Positions 18,362 through 25,787 of a stretch of 64,000 nt of DNA are shown here, in pieces. This DNA comes from an uncultured Aquitalea sp. (lineage in GTDB: Bacteria; Pseudomonadota; Gammaproteobacteria; Burkholderiales; Chromobacteriaceae), in the NCBI RefSeq assembly GCF_945957525.1, contig NZ_CAMFLA010000002.1, positions 186,001-250,000 of the forward strand. The letters run 5' to 3'. Both the position numbers and the translations under genes were made by a program. The notes beneath the pieces were generated by a model, which did not search any database, had not been told where the DNA came from, and saw only the letters and a list, made by a program, of their open reading frames with translations. Each line of letters opens with the position of its first letter. Within the stretch, counting starts at the first letter, position 1.

Positions 18362-18685
18362 TCAGTTGGCGGCGGTTTCGCCGGCGCCTTCCTGGGCTTC
18401 CATCTGGGCGCGTACGGCCTTGCGCAGGCTCTTGTACAGATCCGGGTGGGTTTCCTTCAGGTATTCCACGATTTCGAAGTCTTCGCGGCGCACTTTGGAC
18501 AGATCGATCTGTTCAACGTGAACCAGACGCAGCAGTTCGCGCACCGGCTTGGGCATATTGCGACCACTTTCGTAGCGGGAGCCGCCGGATTGGGTGACGC
18601 CGATGCGGCTCCAGAACTCTTGCTGGTTCAGGCCCAGTTTGCGGCGGATTTCACGCGGATTCGGAATTTTTTCAAACAGTTTCAT
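18362..18685 (-). CDS. XRE-family helix-turn-helix regulator
   Basis: 107-residue DNA-binding protein. The N-terminal HTH is clear: REIRRKLGLNQQEFWSRIGVTQSGGSRYESG, residues about 11-42. A C-terminal helix-rich tail ends with a Gly/Ala-rich stretch. Genes of this short type are conserved single-copy regulators in Neisseriales. AAAGG-like sequence (TTTGAGGAACAT) precedes the ATG. Upstream of the gene lies a long A/T-rich stretch with TTAATTAA. The target genes are unknown. Confidence 0.85.
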   Translation of the reverse strand: MKLFEKIPNPREIRRKLGLNQQEFWSRIGVTQSGGSRYESGRNMPKPVRELLRLVHVEQIDLSKVRREDFEIVEYLKETHPDLYKSLRKAVRAQMEAQEGAGETAAN

Positions 18686-18944
18686 GGGATGTTCCTCAAA
18701 GGCTAATAGTATTGGCTTAATTAATTATTGGTATGGTGAGGCGTAAGCCTCTGTCCTAAAAATAGCAAAAAAAATCCATCAGGAATAATCAGATGCGTGA
18801 AAAAACATTAAGTTCCACGCTGTGGTGAATCATTTTTTGCTAATGTTAGCGTGTTCTTATGGTGGAGGACAAATGAATTTCGCTGAAATGACGAAAACAT
18901 ATACCTTGATGTCGGTTTTTTGAAACAAACTAAAAGGGGGAGGG
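18686..18944. other. AT-rich intergenic region with short inverted repeats and a 16-codon ORF
   Basis: Contains TTAATTAA at about 18718-18725, GAGGC-gtaa-GCCTC at 18738-18751, CCAC-gct-GTGG followed by T6 near 18815-18838, and GCTAA-tg-TTAGC at about 18839-18850. A 16-codon ORF (18873-18923, plus) has a strong GGAGG five bases before its ATG and encodes MNFAEMTKTYTLMSVF. It may be a chance ORF. The XRE promoter must lie here too. Confidence 0.35.
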
Positions 18945-19043
18945 GTGGCGAGCCTGACCCTCGGCACTTGAGCTAAGTAACTATGGCTGCTTCCTTCCGG
19001 ACCTGACCAGGTTTGCTACCGCTCAATGCGAGGAGACCCGCCA
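18945..19043 (-). ncRNA. ffs: 4.5S signal recognition particle RNA
   Basis: On the minus strand the sequence contains the conserved tip of bacterial SRP RNA, with GGTCAGGTCCGGAAGGAAGC (positions about 18984-19012). The two ends pair (GGCGGGTC... with ...GGCTCGCC), giving a hairpin of about 99 bases, the bacterial short form. It binds Ffh to target inner-membrane proteins. Ends are estimated from the terminal pairing. The promoter is given separately. Confidence 0.95.
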
Positions 19044-19056
19044 TTGAAGAGGTCGA

Positions 19057-19085
19057 ATGATACCTGCTCGCATCCTTCTTGCCAA
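19057..19085 (-). promoter_or_regulatory. Sigma-70 promoter of ffs
   Basis: On the minus strand TTGGCA is followed after exactly 17 bases by TATCAT, ending 14 bases upstream of the RNA start. Transcription should begin near 19050. Confidence 0.8.
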
Positions 19086-19224
19086 GCAAAACATGACAAA
19101 TCGGCCGCTTTTCTCATGCGCGCCATAGTCTGACGCTCTTGCCTTGGCTGATCGCGTGTTGCGAAGCCGGCCGCAATCGGTGCAGACTGGCGTCTGGCCC
19201 GCTTTATGTCACCAGGACCCGCTC

Positions 19225-20397
19225 ATGCTTGAATCCATCCGCCCCCACTTGTCCCGTCTGGTTGCCTTTGATACCACCAGCCGCAATTCCAACCTGCAAC
19301 TGATTGACTGGGTTCGTCTGTATCTTGCCGAGTACGGTGTCGAGAGCCGGTTGACGATGGATGACGTGGGCGGCAAGGCGAATCTGTTTGCGCGTATCGG
19401 CTCGCCGGGCCTTCCGGTGATGGTGCTGTCGGGTCACACGGATGTGGTGCCGGTGGATGGTCAGGCGTGGAGTTCCGATCCTTTTGTGTTGACCGACAAG
19501 GGGGATGGTCGCTGGTATGGTCGCGGCTCGGCCGATATGAAAGGATTCATCGCTTGTATCCTGGCGCTGGTGCCGGAGTGGGTAAGGCTGGCAGAGGCCG
19601 GGCGTTTGAAGCAGGCAATCGGCATTGCGCTCTCTTACGACGAAGAGGTGGGGTGCCTTGGGGTGCATCGCTTGATCGAAGGGCTGCTGGAAGACAAGGT
19701 GCGGGTGGCGGGTTGCCTGATCGGCGAGCCCACCAGCATGCTGCCGGTCGTGGCGCACAAGGGTATTGCACATTATCACTGCCATGTGCGCGGCCGGGCG
19801 GCACATTCTTCGCTGACGCCGCATGGTGTCAATGCAATTGAGTATGCGGCGAGGCTGATTACTCACGTGCGCAGACTGGCGGATACCGAGGCCTCTTTCG
19901 GTCACCACCAACCTTTATATGATGTGCCGTTCACCACGCTGCAAACTGGCACCATTAGCGGCGGGACAGCCAACAACATCGTACCCAAGGATTGCGAGTT
20001 CACCTTTGAGTGCCGTTGGCTGCCGGGCGATGATCCTCAGCGTTTCGTGGCGTCGGTGCGCGATTACGCCGACACCTTGTTGCTAGAAATGCGCAGTGTG
20101 GCGCCTGAGGCTGATATCTCCATCGAGCCGCGCGTTTTTTGCCCGGCTTTTGAGTCCGGCGAAGACAATGCGGTGTTGGGCTATGTAGAGAAACTGTGCG
20201 GCGGCAAGAACGGGCAGGGCGTGGCGTACACCACGGAGGCCGGTGTTTTTCATGCCGCGGGGATGCCCTGCGTTGTGCTGGGACCGGGCTCGATTGAGCA
20301 GGCACACCGCCCCGACGAATATATTGAGACGGATCAATTGCTGGCTTGTTGTGACTGGTTGCAACGGTTGGCCGAAGAATTGTGTGGTGAGCAATAG
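19225..20397 (+). CDS. argE: Acetylornithine deacetylase
   Basis: Hydrolyses N-acetyl-L-ornithine to ornithine and acetate in arginine synthesis. The 390-residue M20 metallohydrolase shows LSGHTDVVPVDGQAW with the first metal His, GRGSADMKGF with the bridging Asp, YDEEVGCLG with the catalytic Glu pair, GEPTSM, and the C-terminal His in EQAHRPDEYI. The ATG at 19225 was chosen over an in-frame extension of 27 residues because the product then begins like ArgE; AGGA precedes it by eight bases. Followed by the leader and gene of an SNF transporter. Confidence in ArgE versus succinyl-diaminopimelate desuccinylase is high because of overall similarity. Confidence 0.93.
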   Translation: MLESIRPHLSRLVAFDTTSRNSNLQLIDWVRLYLAEYGVESRLTMDDVGGKANLFARIGSPGLPVMVLSGHTDVVPVDGQAWSSDPFVLTDKGDGRWYGRGSADMKGFIACILALVPEWVRLAEAGRLKQAIGIALSYDEEVGCLGVHRLIEGLLEDKVRVAGCLIGEPTSMLPVVAHKGIAHYHCHVRGRAAHSSLTPHGVNAIEYAARLITHVRRLADTEASFGHHQPLYDVPFTTLQTGTISGGTANNIVPKDCEFTFECRWLPGDDPQRFVASVRDYADTLLLEMRSVAPEADISIEPRVFCPAFESGEDNAVLGYVEKLCGGKNGQGVAYTTEAGVFHAAGMPCVVLGPGSIEQAHRPDEYIETDQLLACCDWLQRLAEELCGEQ

Positions 20398-20406
20398 GGC
20401 TTTTCG

Positions 20407-20532
20407 TAAAATTTTTTGCGCTGCCTGTCAAATCGCTTCAGAATCCCGGCACCGGTCAACCCGGTGACAGAGGTGCCCGCTCCTGGTTACCCCCCGAGCG
20501 GGCTTGTTTTTTGCAGTGATCGAGACACCACA
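20407..20532 (+). promoter_or_regulatory. Candidate attenuator/riboswitch-like leader of the SNF transporter gene
   Basis: A TAAAAT hexamer (20407-20412) could start an RNA near 20420. The leader has CTGTCA (20425-20430) able to pair with TGACAG (20465-20470), ACCGG (20451-20455) with CCGGT (20461-20465), and GGCACC (20448-20453) with GGTGCC (20472-20477). The last pairing uses bases 20475-20477 of the left arm of the terminator at 20475-20512, so the two structures exclude each other. Such mutually exclusive stems just before a ribosome site are the hallmark of transcription attenuation. The ligand or trigger is unknown and I do not match it to a known riboswitch class. Confidence 0.5.
20475..20512 (+). 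terminator. Rho-independent terminator between argE and the SNF transporter
   Basis: Stem GCCCGCTC/GAGCGGGC with a 13-base loop, followed by TTGTTTTTT. It ends only 20 bases before the transporter ATG, so it can end argE transcripts or act as an attenuator. Confidence 0.88.
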
Positions 20533-21921
20533 ATGAAACAGGACAACAGATCCTCCGCACCCGCCAGCCCGGTCAAGGCGCGTGACGGTTTTACTTCCAG
20601 CTTTGGCGTGCTCGCCGCCACGTTGGGTTCCGCAGTAGGCCTGGGCAATATCTGGAAGTTTCCTTATCTGACCGGCACCAATGGCGGCGCCGGTTTTCTG
20701 GTGGTTTACGTTATCGCTACCTTGCTGGTGGGCTTGCCGGTGATGATTTCCGAAATCATGCTGGGCCGTAAAGCCAAAGCCGACGCGGTAACTGCGCTGA
20801 AAAAGCTGGCGCCTGCCGGTCAGCCCTGGTGGCTGATCAGCGCTTTTGGCGTCTTGTCCGCCTTTCTTATCATGGCTTTCTATTCAGAAGTGGCCGCTTG
20901 GGTATTCGCCTATGTGTTCAAGGCTGTTGGCGGGGATATCCTTTCCAGTGACCCCAAGGTCACATCCGCCGCGTTTGGCAGTCTGATCTCCAATCCTGTG
21001 CAGTCTCTGGTATGGCAATGGGTGGTGTTGGCGCTGATTGGCGGCATCCTGCTGATGGGTGTCTCCAAGGGCATCGAGGCTGTCACCAAGAAGCTCATGC
21101 CTGTGTTGTTCCTGCTGCTGGTGGTGATTGGCGTGCGCAGCCTGATGCTGCCGGGCGCGATGCAGGGCGTTGCCTTTCTGTTTACCCCGGATTTTTCCAA
21201 GATCACGGCGGGCGTGGTGCTGACGGCGGTGGGGTTGGCTTTCTTCAAGCTGTCCATCGGCATGGGCACGATGATGACCTACGGCAGTTACTTCCGTGAC
21301 GATCAGAACATTCCGGCCACCACGCTGCGCGTGATGTGCGCGGACCTGTTCGTGTCCATGCTGGCCGGCATCGCCATCTTCCCGGCCGTGTTTGCCTTTG
21401 GCTTCAAGCCGGAAGCAGGCCCTTCGCTGTTGTTTATCACCATTCCTGCGGTATTCGCCAATATGCCGCTGGGCCATGTGTTCATGGTGGCTTTCTTCGT
21501 GCTGGCCGCCATTGCCGCCACGGGTGCGATGCTGTCGATTCTGGAAGTGCCAGTATCGGTGCTGAGTGAACGATTCGGGGTCAGCCGCCCCAAGGCGACG
21601 GTAATGAACCTGTTGTTGCTGGCGGCCATCGGCGCCACCTGTGCGCTGTCCAATAGCAGCATGGCCGAGGTGAAGCTGTTCGGCATGACCATGTTCGATC
21701 TGTTCGACTTTGTCACCTCCAACATCCTGATGCCGCTGGGCGGCATTTTCCTCTGCCTGTTTGTCGGCTGGGTATGGGGTTTCGATCGCCTTAAGGCCGC
21801 CTTGTCCAATGACGGACAGCTAGCCAATGAAGGGTTGGTGCGGGTGTTGTTTGTGGTGGTGCGCTTTGTATCCCCCTTGCTGATTCTGGTGGTGATGCTC
21901 AAAGGCTTGAAAGTGTTCTGA
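20533..21921 (+). CDS. Sodium-dependent transporter, neurotransmitter:sodium symporter (SNF) family
   Basis: 462-residue inner-membrane Na+-coupled amino-acid transporter with 11-12 predicted segments. TM1 carries the family hallmark SAVGLGNIWKFPY (residues about 33-45), with a glycine-rich continuation TGTNGGAGF. Bacterial NSS members such as LeuT, TnaT and MhsT carry small or aromatic amino acids; the substrate here is not inferable. The ATG at 20533 has no strong ribosome site. In-frame upstream codons belong to the leader and are not conserved-looking. Regulation by the leader is inferred. A hairpin terminator follows. Confidence 0.92.
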   Translation: MKQDNRSSAPASPVKARDGFTSSFGVLAATLGSAVGLGNIWKFPYLTGTNGGAGFLVVYVIATLLVGLPVMISEIMLGRKAKADAVTALKKLAPAGQPWWLISAFGVLSAFLIMAFYSEVAAWVFAYVFKAVGGDILSSDPKVTSAAFGSLISNPVQSLVWQWVVLALIGGILLMGVSKGIEAVTKKLMPVLFLLLVVIGVRSLMLPGAMQGVAFLFTPDFSKITAGVVLTAVGLAFFKLSIGMGTMMTYGSYFRDDQNIPATTLRVMCADLFVSMLAGIAIFPAVFAFGFKPEAGPSLLFITIPAVFANMPLGHVFMVAFFVLAAIAATGAMLSILEVPVSVLSERFGVSRPKATVMNLLLLAAIGATCALSNSSMAEVKLFGMTMFDLFDFVTSNILMPLGGIFLCLFVGWVWGFDRLKAALSNDGQLANEGLVRVLFVVVRFVSPLLILVVMLKGLKVF

Positions 21922-21944
21922 TTGCAGGCAGGCCTCAAGTTGAG

Positions 21945-21980
21945 AACAGGTCGTAACACTTCGGTGTAACGGCCTGTTTT
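21945..21980 (+). terminator. Rho-independent terminator of the SNF gene
   Basis: Long stem with AACAGG/CCTGTT ends and an inner CGTAACAC/GTGTAACG pairing that is imperfect, capped by a TTCG tetraloop and followed by TTTTCATT. Confidence 0.75.
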
Positions 21981-22112
21981 CATTAGTGCGTTGCGTTTTT
22001 GATGCAATCGCTGCTTTCTTTGATTTCTAACAGTCTTTCAACTGGCGGTGAATAATGATCTGTGATTAAGATGCAGACCTTGCTCCATCGTTTCGGAGAG
22101 AAAGAGGGCAGC

Positions 22113-22379
22113 ATGAACAAGAAAGCCAAGGGGAATGTGTTGCAGTTCACGCCGTCGCAGCTGGCCAGGCCGGAAGGGTTGGCGGATTTGTGCGGCAAGC
22201 TCACCGCGCTGGTGCCTGATCGCTACGCCGGGCCGTGGTCAGAGGAGGAGCTCAAAGAACTGGTGCAGTGCTGGAAGATGATGGCGTTCTGTCAGGATGA
22301 AGACACTGTCTGCGCCAAACCCTTTCATTCGGGAGACGGCTTGTTCCGTACCGTTGTTTTCGAGCGCAAAGTGGCTTGA
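22113..22379 (+). CDS. Conserved small protein of unknown function (88 aa)
   Basis: I do not recognise this family. The ATG at 22113 has GAGGG six bases upstream, better than the in-frame GTG at 22062. The 88-residue product has a basic N-terminus (MNKKAKGNVLQF), a helical middle (WSEEELKELVQCWKMMAFCQ) with two cysteines, and an FHSGDGLFRTVVFERK end. No signal peptide or membrane segment. It is convergent with tag and separated by a single base. Confidence 0.65.
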   Translation: MNKKAKGNVLQFTPSQLARPEGLADLCGKLTALVPDRYAGPWSEEELKELVQCWKMMAFCQDEDTVCAKPFHSGDGLFRTVVFERKVA

Positions 22380-22380
22380 G

Positions 22381-22959
22381 TCAGTCTTCTAGCGCGCGGT
22401 GGCAGCTTGAGATGTGGTCGTTGACTACGCCTGCCGCTTGCAGGAAAGCGTAAATCACCGTGGTGCCGACAAAATTCATGCCGGCCTTTTTCAAGGATTT
22501 GCTGATGGTGTCCGACAGCGGGGTGCTGGCCGGGCAGTCAGCCATGCTGGTCCAGTGGTTGCGCACGGGTTTGCCGTCGGTGTGCGCCCATAGCCAGCGG
22601 TCAAAGCTGCCGTGCAGTTCCTGCATGCGCAAAAACACCCGCGCATTGCGCATGGCGCTGCGTATTTTCAGACGGTTGCGCACAATTCCGCTGTCCAGCA
22701 TCAGTCGCTCCACATCGTCTTCCGTCATGGCCGCCACTCTGTGCGGGTCGAAATCGTGGAAGGCGCGGCGATACCCCTCCCGCTTGCGCAGAATGGTGAT
22801 CCACGACAAGCCGGCCTGAGCGCCTTCAAGAATCAGCATCTCGAACAGTTTTTTATCGTCGTGGACAGGCCGCCCCCACTCCTCGTCGTGATAGGCGACA
22901 TAGAGTGGATCCGTGCCGCACCAAGGGCAGCGGGGAAGGGTGTCGTCAAGTGGCGTCAT
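22381..22959 (-). CDS. tag: DNA-3-methyladenine glycosylase I
   Basis: Excises 3-methyladenine from alkylated DNA in base-excision repair. The 192-residue protein has the zinc ligands in the usual places: the first Cys in CPWCG near residue 11, His in YVAYHDEEWG, and the C-terminal His/Cys in NDHISSCHR. The methylation-specific pocket is seen as HDDKKLFEMLILEGAQAGLSW. Length is normal. It is 10 bases upstream of fliW on the same strand, so the two may be co-transcribed from a promoter beyond fliW. That pairing has no obvious functional logic. Confidence 0.96.
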   Translation of the reverse strand: MTPLDDTLPRCPWCGTDPLYVAYHDEEWGRPVHDDKKLFEMLILEGAQAGLSWITILRKREGYRRAFHDFDPHRVAAMTEDDVERLMLDSGIVRNRLKIRSAMRNARVFLRMQELHGSFDRWLWAHTDGKPVRNHWTSMADCPASTPLSDTISKSLKKAGMNFVGTTVIYAFLQAAGVVNDHISSCHRALED

Positions 22960-22969
22960 GAGCGGTGGG

Positions 22970-23413
22970 TCAGGCCTTGTTGTGCACCAGGATGTCGAAG
23001 ACGAGGCCGGTTTTTTGCAAAGCTTGGCGACTGCTGAGATTGAATACCAGCGGGTTGCGCAGGTTGGCCGAAAGGCGGCCCAGTGCCGGGTGGCTGTCGT
23101 CGTCGGCCTGTTCCTGATAGAGCATCAGCAGGATGGCGGCTTCGCCCGGGTTGGTCAGCGCCAGCTGCGCCACTTCCGCGTCGTCCAGCTCCACTTCGAA
23201 ACGCACGCCCAGCGCTTGCGGCGTGGTCAGGCTGATGGTGATGTCGGGATTATCCAGAGACTGCAGCCAGAAAACCGAAGGCTGCGTTTTGTCCGCGTCG
23301 TGGAACAGTTTGAAGCGGGTGCAGTTCTCAAGTGCCGGAATGCCGTTGGCAAAGGTGATGATGGTGGTCTCGTCGACTTCTACCGCGCCCAGCTGGCTGG
23401 AATTGAACAGCAT
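22970..23413 (-). CDS. fliW: Flagellar assembly factor FliW
   Basis: 147-residue small beta-barrel protein. The family pattern is clear: MLFNSSQLGAVEV start, ITFANGIPALENC, VFWLQSLDNPDITI, and the terminal LVFNLSSRQALQKTG. FliW binds flagellin and antagonises CsrA, coupling flagellin synthesis to secretion. The ATG at 23413 has GGGAGA upstream and excludes a 74-residue extension seen in frame. No fliC, csrA or other flagellar gene is nearby, which is unusual since fliW often sits beside csrA. The organism is therefore inferred to be flagellated. Confidence 0.9.
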   Translation of the reverse strand: MLFNSSQLGAVEVDETTIITFANGIPALENCTRFKLFHDADKTQPSVFWLQSLDNPDITISLTTPQALGVRFEVELDDAEVAQLALTNPGEAAILLMLYQEQADDDSHPALGRLSANLRNPLVFNLSSRQALQKTGLVFDILVHNKA

Positions 23414-23534
23414 GACAGTCTCCCTGTGGTTTACCGCGTCATTATGCATCAAAGCCGTACCGCCAGCGATGACATTGGCGCGCTGGCATGCGGTTTGCTG
23501 CTGATGCGATGGACGGACTGCAAAGGAGATCGTC

Positions 23535-24059
23535 ATGATGGTGCTGGAAAAAGCGGTGTTGCGCGCCATGCGGCAAGATGACAAGCCCGGGTTGTGCGCT
23601 TTGCTGGCGCGCAATGTGGCAAGCGGGGCTTCCATTGGGTTTCTAGCGCCGCTGGCGCAGGAGGTGGCGGCGCGCTATTGGCATCAGGTGTACGCCGACA
23701 TGCTGGAAGGGCGGAGACTGGCGCTGGTGGCTTGCGACGGGCAAGGCGGCTTGCTGGGTGCGGCGCAACTGGAGTTCTGCTTCAAGGAAAACGGCGGGCA
23801 CCGTGCTGAGGTGCAGAAGCTGATGGTGGCCCCCGAAGCGCGCCGGCAGGGCATTGCCTCCCGTCTCATGCGGCAACTGGAAGAAGAGGCCAGGCTGGAG
23901 CGGGTGGAGCTTCTGGTGCTGGATACGGCAAAAGGCAGCGAAGCCGAACGCTTATATCAAGGCCTCGGCTGGACCCGTGCGGGTGAAATTCCCGATTTTG
24001 CGCTGGATGCGGTGACGCGGCAGCCGCACGCTACGGCAATGTACTGGAAGCGCCTGTAA
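23535..24059 (+). CDS. GNAT-family N-acetyltransferase
   Basis: 174-residue acyltransferase. Motif A for acetyl-CoA binding is EVQKLMVAPEARRQGIASRLMRQL near residues 95-118, and motif B follows with LLVLDTAKGSEAERLYQGLGWTRAG. A strong ribosome site (AAGGAGAT, six bases) precedes the ATG. It resembles GNATs that act on amino acids or small amines, but the substrate cannot be deduced. Confidence 0.9.
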   Translation: MMVLEKAVLRAMRQDDKPGLCALLARNVASGASIGFLAPLAQEVAARYWHQVYADMLEGRRLALVACDGQGGLLGAAQLEFCFKENGGHRAEVQKLMVAPEARRQGIASRLMRQLEEEARLERVELLVLDTAKGSEAERLYQGLGWTRAGEIPDFALDAVTRQPHATAMYWKRL

Positions 24060-24139
24060 AAGGCGGTAGCCGCTTTCTGTTCCGGCTGGCGCAAGCGGTG
24101 TCTGCACAGAATTGGTGCTGCGCGCTACACTGGCGCACC

Positions 24140-24958
24140 ATGCAGAACCATCAATCGCTCTATCACCGTCTTGAAGCGGCGCTGCTGGCCTGCGCCCCCG
24201 ATGACAAAATCAGGTTGGCCGAAGCGCTGCTTTGCGATTGGCGTGCCGGCAAGTTGAATCGCCAGGATGCGCCCCTCTATTCCTTGCCTGACCCTGGCAG
24301 ACCAGTCAGGCCATTGCTGGTGTCGCCCCGCCAAGTGCCCAGGCGAAGGCTGGATACCCGGGAGGGACATGCGGCCATGCTGCATGCTATCGCCCATATC
24401 GAGTTCAATGCTATCAATCTGGCGCTGGATGCAGCCTGGCGTTTTCGCGAGATGCCCGACGAATTCGCCGGCGACTGGCTGAGAGTGGCGGCTGAAGAAG
24501 CCGGTCACTTTGCCTTGTTGCAGGGCCGGCTTGGCGCTTTGGGTTTTGGCTATGGGGACTTTGAGGCGCATGACGGGCTCTGGCGGGCATGCATGATGAC
24601 CGATCACGATGCGCTGGCTCGGATGGCGCTGGTGCCGCGCGTGCTTGAAGCGCGCGGTCTGGATGCCACGCCGGCCATTCAGCACAAGCTGGCCGGCATT
24701 GGCGACCGCGACAGCATTGCGGTGCTGGATATCATCCTGCGGGATGAAGTCGGACATGTTGCCATTGGCAATCACTGGTTTCATGTTTTGTGTCGAGAGC
24801 GCAACCTGGATCCGGTGGCCACTTTCCGGCAGCAATTGGCGGAGCATGATATCGGCTCGCATCGCGGCTGCTATAATCTGGCCGCCCGGCGCGAGGCCGG
24901 GTTCAGCGAGGCGGAGTTAGCCTGGCTGCAAACGCCGCCGGATAGCCTGGCGCATTGA
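24140..24958 (+). CDS. DUF455-family ferritin-like protein
   Basis: 272-residue helical protein with ferritin-like diiron motifs: a Glu in HIEFNAINLALDAAWRF, ExxH in EEAGHFALL, and a second ExxH in DEVGHVAIGNHW. Proteins of this family are unannotated; the helical motif order resembles the tRNA hydroxylase MiaE, so oxidation of an unknown substrate is a fair inference. The ATG at 24140 starts MQNHQSLYHRL; the in-frame upstream part is unlikely. The small two-TM protein gene follows after 11 bases. Confidence 0.75.
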   Translation: MQNHQSLYHRLEAALLACAPDDKIRLAEALLCDWRAGKLNRQDAPLYSLPDPGRPVRPLLVSPRQVPRRRLDTREGHAAMLHAIAHIEFNAINLALDAAWRFREMPDEFAGDWLRVAAEEAGHFALLQGRLGALGFGYGDFEAHDGLWRACMMTDHDALARMALVPRVLEARGLDATPAIQHKLAGIGDRDSIAVLDIILRDEVGHVAIGNHWFHVLCRERNLDPVATFRQQLAEHDIGSHRGCYNLAARREAGFSEAELAWLQTPPDSLAH

Positions 24959-24969
24959 TAGAGAGCGGG

Positions 24970-25185
24970 ATGATGCATTCCTTTTTGAAGAAGTTGCAGC
25001 GACATCGCGGCCGGGCGCTGGCCTTGTTGATAGGCGGCACCTTGCTGTTCACGTTGGCCGCCGCCGGCATGGCGGGCGGTGAGTCGCAGCCGCTCTGGTG
25101 GGAGCGTGTGGTGTGGCTTGCGGGAATGATGGCGGGGCTCTTCGGCCAACTTGCAGGCTTGCTGGCATTGGCCAAAAAACCATGA
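24970..25185 (+). CDS. Small two-TM membrane protein (71 aa)
   Basis: 71 residues, basic N-terminus (LKKLQRHRGR) followed by TM1 (ALALLIGGTLLFTLAAAGMAG) and TM2 (VWLAGMMAGLFGQLAGLLALA) joined by a short loop with paired Trp. Inner-membrane protein of unknown function. Starts 11 bases after DUF455, probably co-transcribed with it. Two ATGs (24970, 24973) are possible. Confidence 0.65.
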   Translation: MMHSFLKKLQRHRGRALALLIGGTLLFTLAAAGMAGGESQPLWWERVVWLAGMMAGLFGQLAGLLALAKKP

Positions 25186-25242
25186 GCACAAAATGGCATT
25201 GAAAACAGTAAGTTAATGTCGCATTCGCTATTGGCGCTCGCC

Positions 25243-25271
25243 TTGACGCTGAATGCGCGGCGGCGCATAAT
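25243..25271 (+). promoter_or_regulatory. Sigma-70 promoter before the 25353 gene
   Basis: TTGACG (25243-25248) and CATAAT (25266-25271) are spaced by exactly 17 bases. Expected start near 25278, some 75 bases before the ATG. Confidence 0.75.
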
Positions 25272-25291
25272 CGCGCCGCAACATAAGTGCA

Positions 25292-25328
25292 AAAAGGCCC
25301 TCGGTATCAACGTGGGGCCTTTTGTTTT
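25292..25328 (+). terminator. Intrinsic terminator-like hairpin in the 25353 leader
   Basis: GGCCC and GGGCC flanked by AAAA/TTTT, followed by TTTTGTTTTT. It lies 14 bases after the predicted start and 25 bases before the gene, so most transcripts might stop here. It may also end the preceding operon, whose stop is 106 bases upstream. Confidence 0.75.
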
Positions 25329-25352
25329 TACTGTTTTCGGAGACCCCGAATC

Positions 25353-25772
25353 ATGGATTACCAGGTATTCCTGCGCGAGCTGGAAACCGCCACGCTGCCT
25401 GCCGAGCGCTTCAATCATCAGGCGCATTTGTACGCTGCTTGGGCTTATCGTCGTCAATACCCGGCGCCGGAAGCCGCTGCGCGCTGTTCTCGCGCCTTTT
25501 CGCGTTATGCGATGGCCAAGGGCGCGGCCGACAAGTATCACCATACCCTGACCATGGCGTTGCTCAGCATCGCTTACCATCGCGCCGAGCAGGAACCTGC
25601 CATGGTAGAAGACTGGCAGGCCTTTCTCGCGGGTTGCGCGGATATCGCCGGCGACGCCCGCATGCTGTTGCAAGACTATTATTCCGATGACCGGCTGGAG
25701 CAGGACCAGGCTCGACGCGCTTTCATCAAGCCGGACCGCGCGCCGCTGCCCACCGCCTGTTTTGCCCACTGA
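25353..25772 (+). CDS. Conserved His-rich protein of unknown function (139 aa)
   Basis: 139-residue soluble, mainly helical protein. It carries FNHQAHLYAAWAYRR near residue 20 and KYHHTLTMALLSIAYHR near residue 62, a pattern I recall from a widespread uncharacterised family, but I cannot name it. The His clusters could bind a metal. No signal peptide. Start chosen at the ATG with GGAG nearby. It ends 15 bases before the U32 gene and is probably co-transcribed with it. Confidence 0.7.
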   Translation: MDYQVFLRELETATLPAERFNHQAHLYAAWAYRRQYPAPEAAARCSRAFSRYAMAKGAADKYHHTLTMALLSIAYHRAEQEPAMVEDWQAFLAGCADIAGDARMLLQDYYSDDRLEQDQARRAFIKPDRAPLPTACFAH

Positions 25773-25787
25773 GACTGTGACACCGAC

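Noticed and set aside
18945-19043. Reading the SRP RNA on the plus strand
   Set aside because: The conserved GGTCAGGTCCGGAAGGAAGC tip and the promoter match only the minus strand.
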